Below are positions 59,498 to 64,000 of a stretch of DNA of 64,000 nucleotides, piece by piece; within the stretch, counting starts at the first letter, position 1; every line of letters starts with the position of its first letter. Both the position numbers and the translations under genes were made by a program. This DNA is from a bacterium. GTDB taxonomy: Bacteria; Vulcanimicrobiota; Vulcanimicrobiia; Vulcanimicrobiales; SCRA01. The notes below the pieces were generated by a model. That model did not search any database. It saw only the letters and a list, made by a program, of their open reading frames with translations, and was not told the origin of the DNA. The stretch is from positions 37,491-101,490 of the forward strand of contig SCRA01000046.1 in the NCBI GenBank assembly GCA_004297985.1, read 5' to 3'.

Positions 59498-60226
59498 CTA
59501 GAGCGTCGCCACCGGCGTGATCACCACGCGGCGCTCCGGCTCTTCGCCGATCGACCCGGTGGTCACGAACGTGTTGTTCGCAAGTGCCTGATGAATGACT
59601 TTGCGTTCCGACGGCATCATCGGATCGAGCTCTTGAGGTTTGCGTTCGCGTACGGCTCGCTCGAGCATGCGCAGGGCAAGCGCCTTGAGCTGCTCGGCGC
59701 GCCGCGAACGGTAGCTCTCCGCATCGACGGTGTAATAGCGGCGATCGTTCTTCACGCCCAGGTTCAAGATATTGTTGAAGACCAGGTTGACGGCTTCGAG
59801 CGTGCTGCCGTGGCGGCCGATCAAGTTGGCCAGCTCGGGCCCGCGCACTTCGAAGTACTCCGCCTCGGGGCGCGCCACGTACACGATCTCGCCGCGCACG
59901 CCCATCTTCTCCAACAGCTTCTCGAGCAGCTCGTGCGCCGGCTTCGCCTCGGCGGGCTCCACGCTGGGAGCTGCCGCCGCGCGCGGCTCGGCTTCCTGAA
60001 ACCGAGGGCCGGTACGACGGCGTTCGCCGCCGCCGAAGCCCCTGCCGCGTCCTCCGCGCTCGTGCTGGGGGAGCGCTACGTGGTGCACGTCGGCGGGCTG
60101 GAGATCGTCATCCTCCGGCGCCGCGCCTTTCGGCACGGCACGGCCGCTCTGGCGGCCCGGGATCTGGCGGTCGCGGATATTCGCGGGCTGGGGTTCGTCG
60201 AAAAACTCTTCGTCCATCATCTTCAC
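59498..60226 (-). CDS. khpB: RNA-binding protein KhpB/Jag with KH and R3H domains
   Basis: Two-hundred-forty-two residues. A disordered acidic and Gly/Arg-rich N-terminus (HERGGRGRGFGGGERRR) is followed by a KH-like domain (ELANLIGRHGSTLEAVNLVF) and a C-terminal R3H domain (about 170-235: RMLERAVRERKPQELDPMMP, SERKVIHQALANN). It is a cytoplasmic RNA-binding partner of KhpA, tied to cell-wall and elongation control. GTG start overlapping the yidC stop codon. The usual N-terminal Jag domain is not recognisable. Confidence 0.9.
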   Translation of the reverse strand: MKMMDEEFFDEPQPANIRDRQIPGRQSGRAVPKGAAPEDDDLQPADVHHVALPQHERGGRGRGFGGGERRRTGPRFQEAEPRAAAAPSVEPAEAKPAHELLEKLLEKMGVRGEIVYVARPEAEYFEVRGPELANLIGRHGSTLEAVNLVFNNILNLGVKNDRRYYTVDAESYRSRRAEQLKALALRMLERAVRERKPQELDPMMPSERKVIHQALANNTFVTTGSIGEEPERRVVITPVATL

Positions 60227-61002
60227 TTGTTGGCGGCGCGCTTCTGCTGACGCTTCGAGGGTTCCGCCTTCGACTCGGAGGCCGGCTCCTCCGCCGGCGG
60301 CGGGATCGAGTGCTTCAGCGTGCGCATCAGGTAGATCTGCTGGGCAGTCGAGAAGACGTTATAGGCCAGCCAGTACAGGATCAGGGCCGACGGCCAGCCG
60401 CGGCCGACGAAGGCGATCATCAGCGGCGAGATCAACGCCATGATCTTCTGTTGCTGGGCTTGCTGCGGGTCGGTCACCGGCGAGCTGTAGCGCACGGTGA
60501 AGTACATCGAGATGACGTAGAGTGCCAGCAGCACCACGTCGGGGGCGGCTAGGCTTGCGGCGACGATCTTTGGGAATGCCGTGGCGAGCGGTGAGCCTAT
60601 CCACAGGAAGTGCGCCGTCCCGAAGGCGTCCTTATCGGCAAAGATCGCGCGATAGAGGCTGAACAGGATCGGCATCTGGATGAGCAGCGGCAGGCAGCCC
60701 GCCATCGGATTGACGCCGTGCTCCTTGTAGAGCGCCATCTGCTCTGCCTGGAGCTTCTGGGCGTCGCCCTTGTACTTCTGTTGAAGACGCTTGAGGTGTG
60801 GCGCCAGCGCCTGCATCTCCGCCATCGACTTGTACTGCTGATGACGTAGCGGCCAGAGCACAACCGTGATGAGCAATGCGAAGATGAGCAGCGAAAGCGC
60901 GTAGCTGTGCGTGACCGCATCGATCTGCTTCAGCACCACCGTCATGACATCGACGATGGGCTTCAGGAGATCCGGGAACGCGATGGCGAGATATGGGTAC
61001 AC
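60223..61002 (-). CDS. yidC: membrane-protein insertase YidC/Oxa1
   Basis: This 259-residue short-form YidC without the large periplasmic domain has five hydrophobic segments, including SYALSLLIFALLITVVLWPL, LPLLIQMPILFSLYRAIFA, VVLLALYVISMYFTV and ALILYWLAYNVFS. The LYKEHGVNPMAGCLPLLIQM motif is conserved. The basic C-terminal tail (SKRQQKRAANK) may contact ribosomes. The start is GTG. No lipobox is evident. Confidence 0.93.
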   Translation of the reverse strand: MYPYLAIAFPDLLKPIVDVMTVVLKQIDAVTHSYALSLLIFALLITVVLWPLRHQQYKSMAEMQALAPHLKRLQQKYKGDAQKLQAEQMALYKEHGVNPMAGCLPLLIQMPILFSLYRAIFADKDAFGTAHFLWIGSPLATAFPKIVAASLAAPDVVLLALYVISMYFTVRYSSPVTDPQQAQQQKIMALISPLMIAFVGRGWPSALILYWLAYNVFSTAQQIYLMRTLKHSIPPPAEEPASESKAEPSKRQQKRAANK

Positions 61003-61053
61003 GCAGGTGCCTTTCGGGGGGTCGAGGGTGAGGCTCTCGGACGAGTCCGGCGA

Positions 61054-61263
61054 TCAGGGAACGGGGTCCGGCCCCCCGGGATGCCAGGGACCGCAACGCA
61101 ACAGTCGCAGTGCGGCCAGCCACGAACCGCGCACGGGCCCATGCTTCTCGATGGCCTGGCGCGCATACTCCGAGCACGAGGGATAAAAACGGCAGCTCGC
61201 GGGCAGGCCCGGGGAGATCACCCGTTGGTACAGCCGGATCGCCCCCACGAGCACAGTCTTCAT
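61054..61263 (-). CDS. yidD: membrane-protein insertion efficiency factor YidD
   Basis: This 69-residue protein has the diagnostic [33 protein letters not shown] and [13 protein letters not shown]. The DUF37 family helps YidC insert membrane proteins. It overlaps rnpA as ATGA. The track shows it only as the end of a longer shadow ORF at 61054-61689. Confidence 0.94.
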   Translation of the reverse strand: MKTVLVGAIRLYQRVISPGLPASCRFYPSCSEYARQAIEKHGPVRGSWLAALRLLRCGPWHPGGPDPVP

Positions 61264-61601
61264 GCCAGCCCCAGGCGACGCAACCCCGCGCCCAGCTCCG
61301 CCTGCAACGCAGGATAGGGCAGCTCCGCGGCCCCCGGGCGCGCCACGATCACGACTCGGCGCCCTCTGCGCATGCCGAGTCCCAGGGTATCGAGAATCGT
61401 CCGGCAGCGCCGCCGCAGGAGATTGCGAGCCACAGCGGAGCCAACGCTTTTGGCTATGCTGAAACCCACCTCGGGACGCGACTCGCCCCCGCGGGATAAC
61501 GCGAGGGCGTAGACCGCCAGGTATTCGGAGCCCGCCCGCTCCCCGCGGCGATACACCCGCTGGAAGTCCGCCGTGCGGCGCAGGCTGCCGTACGCCCGCA
61601 T
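61260..61601 (-). CDS. rnpA: ribonuclease P protein component
   Basis: One-hundred-thirteen residues from the ATG at 61601 ([20 protein letters not shown]). The RNP core [19 protein letters not shown] is the family signature. It is the protein subunit that helps RNase P RNA mature tRNAs. It shares one base with the rpmH stop codon, so the three small genes rpmH, rnpA and yidD are chained by overlaps. Confidence 0.93.
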   Translation of the reverse strand: MRAYGSLRRTADFQRVYRRGERAGSEYLAVYALALSRGGESRPEVGFSIAKSVGSAVARNLLRRRCRTILDTLGLGMRRGRRVVIVARPGAAELPYPALQAELGAGLRRLGLA

Positions 61602-61735
61602 CAGACGGCGAGGCGCTTGCGCCCCTTGCGACGACGTGCGGAGAGCACGCGGCGGCCATTCTTCGTTGCCATGCGTGAGAGGAAGCCATGGACCCGCTTG
61701 CGGCGACGGTTGTGCGGCTGATACGTCCGCTTCAT
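61601..61735 (-). CDS. rpmH: 50S ribosomal protein L34
   Basis: Forty-four residues: [44 protein letters not shown]. It matches L34 at nearly every conserved position. It is too short for the ORF track. It is the first gene of the rpmH-rnpA-yidD-yidC-khpB operon, divergent from dnaA. Confidence 0.96.
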   Translation of the reverse strand: MKRTYQPHNRRRKRVHGFLSRMATKNGRRVLSARRRKGRKRLAV

Positions 61736-61838
61736 GATGCCTTCGAACTCCTCCGACGCCCGCCCACACGTGGGCTACGGCGGTAACGTGTGTGACTCAG
61801 GTCCGGTTAATCCGGCTTGGGGCTGTAAACAGCACCCT

Positions 61839-61868
61839 AGTATAGCGGGCGCCCCGTCCGGGCGTCAA
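61839..61868 (-). promoter_or_regulatory. rpmH operon promoter
   Basis: On the minus strand, TTGACG, an 18-base spacer, and TATACT stand about 100 bases before the rpmH ATG. It is the best sigma70-type match in the window. Confidence 0.7.
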
Positions 61869-62040
61869 GGAATCTCCCCGAAGAGCGGATTCTTGGGAAT
61901 CGTTCGCAGTTTCTCCACACCTGTGGAAAAGGTTGTGGAAAACGTACCTTGCGAGGGGCTTCCCGCCTTCTTGCGTCGGCCTTTCTGCGCCCCGGTCTCT
62001 GCGGGAACGATGGTTGGCCGAGCCTTGTCAGGACGGCCCT

Positions 62041-62069
62041 TTGAGATTCGCGGGCGGCTGCGAAATAGT
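62041..62069 (+). promoter_or_regulatory. candidate dnaA promoter next to the DnaA boxes
   Basis: TTGAGA, a 17-base spacer and AATAGT directly abut the perfect DnaA box TGTGGATAA at 62070. Binding there would repress dnaA. The -10 match is weak (4/6). Confidence 0.35.
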
Positions 62070-62286
62070 TGTGGATAAGTGGATAACTCCGATGCGCAAT
62101 CGCAGCAGGAATAAGGGTTTGCGACCATAACCCTAGGCCTACGCCGTCGCCGGGCAAGAACGGCCTCCACCCCCCGGGGGACCTCGACTGCTCATCAACC
62201 GAGGCGGTCATGACTTCTCGACATAGGCGCGCTCCGGCACTTCTCTCGAATGCCGGCGGAGTCTCGTCGAGCGAAGGTGGATAACC

Positions 62287-63741
62287 ATGATGGAAATCGC
62301 CCCGACCCCGGCAGGGGAGTCGATCTGGGACGCGTGCCTTGGCGTCTTGGAGCGCAAGTTCTCGACCCCCGTGTTCGAGACGTGGCTCAAGCCGATGCGC
62401 GTGGAGGCGATGACCACCGAAGAGTTCTCGCTCCGGGTTCCCAATAGATTCGCCAAGGAGTGGATCGAGGGGCGTCTCAAGTCGGCCATCCAGGGAGTGA
62501 TCTCGGAGATCCTTGGTTACCCCATCGGCATCCGCTTCATCATCGATCCCACCCTCCTGGCCATCGAACCGAGCGAGCAGGCGCATCTGCAGGCCTCCTC
62601 GGCGGAGGAGGCCACGCCGGCCGCCGCGGGGGGGTGGCCCGCCGGCGGCGCCCGCGAGCCGAGCCCCATGGTCGGTCGCAGCGCACCCGCGCGCTCGTTC
62701 GGCGACGACCTTCGTCTGGGGCCGCTCAACCAACGCTACACCTTCGAAGAGTTCGTAGTCGGGGTAAACAACCGCTTTGCTCACGCGGCGTCCCTCGCCG
62801 TCGCCGAGGCGCCGGCCCGTGCCTACAACCCGCTCTTCCTCTACGGGGGCGTGGGACTTGGCAAGACGCACCTCATGCACGCTATCGGCCACCGGGTACT
62901 CCAGCGCAACCCATCGGCCAACGTCGTCTACGTCAGCTCCGAGAAGTTTACCAACGAGTTCATCATCGCGATCAAAAACAACCAGACGCTCGAGTTTCGC
63001 AACCGCTACCGGTATGCGGACGTGCTCTTGATCGACGATATCCAGTTTCTGGAAGGCAAGGAGCAGACGCAAGAGGAGTTCTTCCACACCTTCAACTCGC
63101 TGCACGAGGCGGAGAAGCAACTTGTGATCTCCTCGGATCGTCCGCCCAAGGAGATCCAGACACTGGAGAACCGCTTGCGCTCGCGCTTCGAGTGGGGACT
63201 GCTGACGGACATTCAGGCTCCCGATGTCGAGACGCGCGAGGCCATTCTGCGCAAGAAGGCGGAGAGCGAGCGCGTCCCCGTGCCCGACGCCGTCACGTCG
63301 TTCATCGCCAAGATCATTCCGTCCAACATTCGCGAGTTGGAAGGCGCGCTGATCCGCGTGGTAGCCTTCGCTTCGCTTACCAAATCGCAGATCACCGTGG
63401 ATTTGGCAGGCGAAGTCCTCAAGAACGTCGTGGCGGAGATGCCCATGCGCCGCGTCACTATCGCCTCCATAAAAGAGCGCGTAGCCAAGGCACACGGGCT
63501 CACCGTCAAGGAGTTGGAAAACCAGCGACGTGATCAACGGCTGGCCTTCCCCCGCCAACTTGCGATGTTCATCGCCTGCGAGCTTACCGACGCATCGTTG
63601 CCGCAAATCGCCCGGGAGTTCGGCAAGAAGGACCACACCACGGTTATGTACGCCCGGGACAAAATCAAAGACATGATGGAGCGCGACGAAGCCTACCGTT
63701 CCAAAGTCCGTTCGCTGATTGCGACCATCCAGCAGGAGTGA
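62287..63741 (+). CDS. dnaA: chromosomal replication initiator DnaA
   Basis: This 484-residue DnaA has domain I (about 12-80: IWDACLGVLERKFSTPVFET), a variable linker, AAA+ domain III with Walker A GGVGLGKTHLMHAIG and Walker B LLIDDIQFLEGK, and the arginine finger region ENRLRSRFEWGL. Domain IV ends in the signature ACELTDASLPQIAREFGKKD and HTTVMYARDKI, which binds DnaA boxes. Start codons ATGATG at 62287/62290 are equivalent. Confidence 0.98.
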   Translation: MMEIAPTPAGESIWDACLGVLERKFSTPVFETWLKPMRVEAMTTEEFSLRVPNRFAKEWIEGRLKSAIQGVISEILGYPIGIRFIIDPTLLAIEPSEQAHLQASSAEEATPAAAGGWPAGGAREPSPMVGRSAPARSFGDDLRLGPLNQRYTFEEFVVGVNNRFAHAASLAVAEAPARAYNPLFLYGGVGLGKTHLMHAIGHRVLQRNPSANVVYVSSEKFTNEFIIAIKNNQTLEFRNRYRYADVLLIDDIQFLEGKEQTQEEFFHTFNSLHEAEKQLVISSDRPPKEIQTLENRLRSRFEWGLLTDIQAPDVETREAILRKKAESERVPVPDAVTSFIAKIIPSNIRELEGALIRVVAFASLTKSQITVDLAGEVLKNVVAEMPMRRVTIASIKERVAKAHGLTVKELENQRRDQRLAFPRQLAMFIACELTDASLPQIAREFGKKDHTTVMYARDKIKDMMERDEAYRSKVRSLIATIQQE

Positions 63742-63989
63742 GGTTCCCCGCTTTCCCCACTTTCAGCCCACAGGGGGCGTGCATGGGCGTGGATAACTAG
63801 CGAGCCACGCCTCCCCGGTGGAGATGTGGACAGCAGTGCCCACCCCCATCCACAACTTCACCCGGCGGCAATCGACGGAGCCATCGGAGTTCTCACGGGT
63901 TATCCGCAGAACCCACGCCCTTACTGCTCATACTACGGTAACCATTTAGAAAACAAGACGAGAGAGAACGGAGACGGTACCGACCGGCC
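63742..63989. other. oriC: dnaA-dnaN spacer, candidate oriC part
   Basis: The 248-base spacer has DnaA-box variants CGTGGATAA (63788), TGTGGACAG (63825), CCATCCACA (63846) and TTATCCGCA (63900). An AT-richer stretch (ACCATTTAGAAAACAAG) precedes dnaN. This dnaA-dnaN position is a common oriC location. Confidence 0.6.
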
Positions 63990-64000
63990 ATGAAGTTTAC
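63990..64000 (+). CDS. dnaN: start of DNA polymerase III beta subunit (partial)
   Basis: ATGAAGTTTAC at the window edge encodes MKF plus two bases, consistent with the usual MKFT start of DnaN right after dnaA. The assignment rests mostly on gene order. Confidence 0.6.

Larger units (their letters stand above)
61736..62286. other. oriC: rpmH-dnaA intergenic region, candidate oriC part
   Basis: No gene is seen in these 551 bases. It carries DnaA-box-like 9-mers: TGTGGAAAA (61922-61930 and 61934-61942), a perfect TGTGGATAA (62070-62078) overlapped by AGTGGATAA (62078-62086), and GGTGGATAA just before dnaA. The rpmH and probably the dnaA promoters also lie here. No long AT-rich unwinding element stands out. 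Confidence 0.7.

Noticed and set aside
57805-59520. 571-residue plus-strand ORF
   Set aside because: Runs through the repeat block and antisense to mnmE; no conserved sequence.
61837-63636. 599-residue minus-strand ORF
   Set aside because: Antisense shadow of dnaA crossing the origin region.

Overview
The window is about 64 kb of GC-rich bacterial chromosome that ends at a replication origin. The right-hand gene order (parB-parA-cca-rsmG-mnmG-mnmE-khpB-yidC-yidD-rnpA-rpmH, then divergent dnaA and the first codons of dnaN) is the classic oriC neighbourhood. Two perfect parS sites confirm it. GTG and TTG starts are common, and many gene pairs overlap by four bases. An outer-membrane-type barrel protein and a PapD-like chaperone suggest a diderm. 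Ribosomal protein L27, however, has a Firmicutes-style N-terminal extension. Together these suggest a diderm Terrabacteria-type lineage; an Eremiobacterota-like genome is my guess, not a demonstrated assignment.

Region 1 (1-8 kb) is an accessory island. It holds two paralogous small coiled-coil genes, an intact pRiA4b ORF-3-like gene plus an internally deleted copy, vapBC, hicBA, a second HicB-type antitoxin, and two adjacent nuclease genes (HNH and PD-(D/E)XK). It ends with a WYL-domain regulator beside two unrecognised genes. The same inverted repeat (GTGCCA-N6-TGGCAC) stands in front of both unrecognised genes and next to the regulator, which suggests a small regulon.

Region 2 (8-32 kb) is mostly housekeeping: a secreted alpha/beta hydrolase, an M3 peptidase, a GNAT acetyltransferase, acetoacetyl-CoA synthetase, and a minus-strand run rnc-smc-purH-threonine dehydratase. 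Next come fabF, a DUF4382 lipoprotein, and the plus-strand run rpmA-obg-nadD-lysA-maf-mreB-mreC-mreD-mrdA (ribosome assembly, NAD and lysine synthesis, cell-shape machinery). A repeated leader-like element with a covarying hairpin precedes rnc (twice), fabF and mreD in the sense orientation.

Region 3 (32-48 kb) is the most unusual part. Six minus-strand genes look like an atypical chaperone/usher-like surface-fibre locus: a barrel protein with carboxypeptidase-regulatory-like domains, three small secreted proteins, a PapD-like chaperone and a 1322-residue secreted protein. All four putative secreted subunits end in an alternating hydrophobic strand. An isolated flagellin, a HEAT-repeat membrane protein and a 1076-residue protein of DUF11-like repeats follow.

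Region 4 (48-64 kb) has an aminotransferase, a VOC protein with a basic tail, thiE-thiD, parAB and the origin-proximal genes. Non-coding features include tandem DnaA-box-like repeats upstream of thiE and a 970-bp mnmG-mnmE spacer built of inverted and direct repeats. DnaA boxes lie on both sides of dnaA, and one parS lies inside parA and one at the rsmG/cca junction. No tRNA, rRNA, CRISPR array or complete transposase gene was seen.
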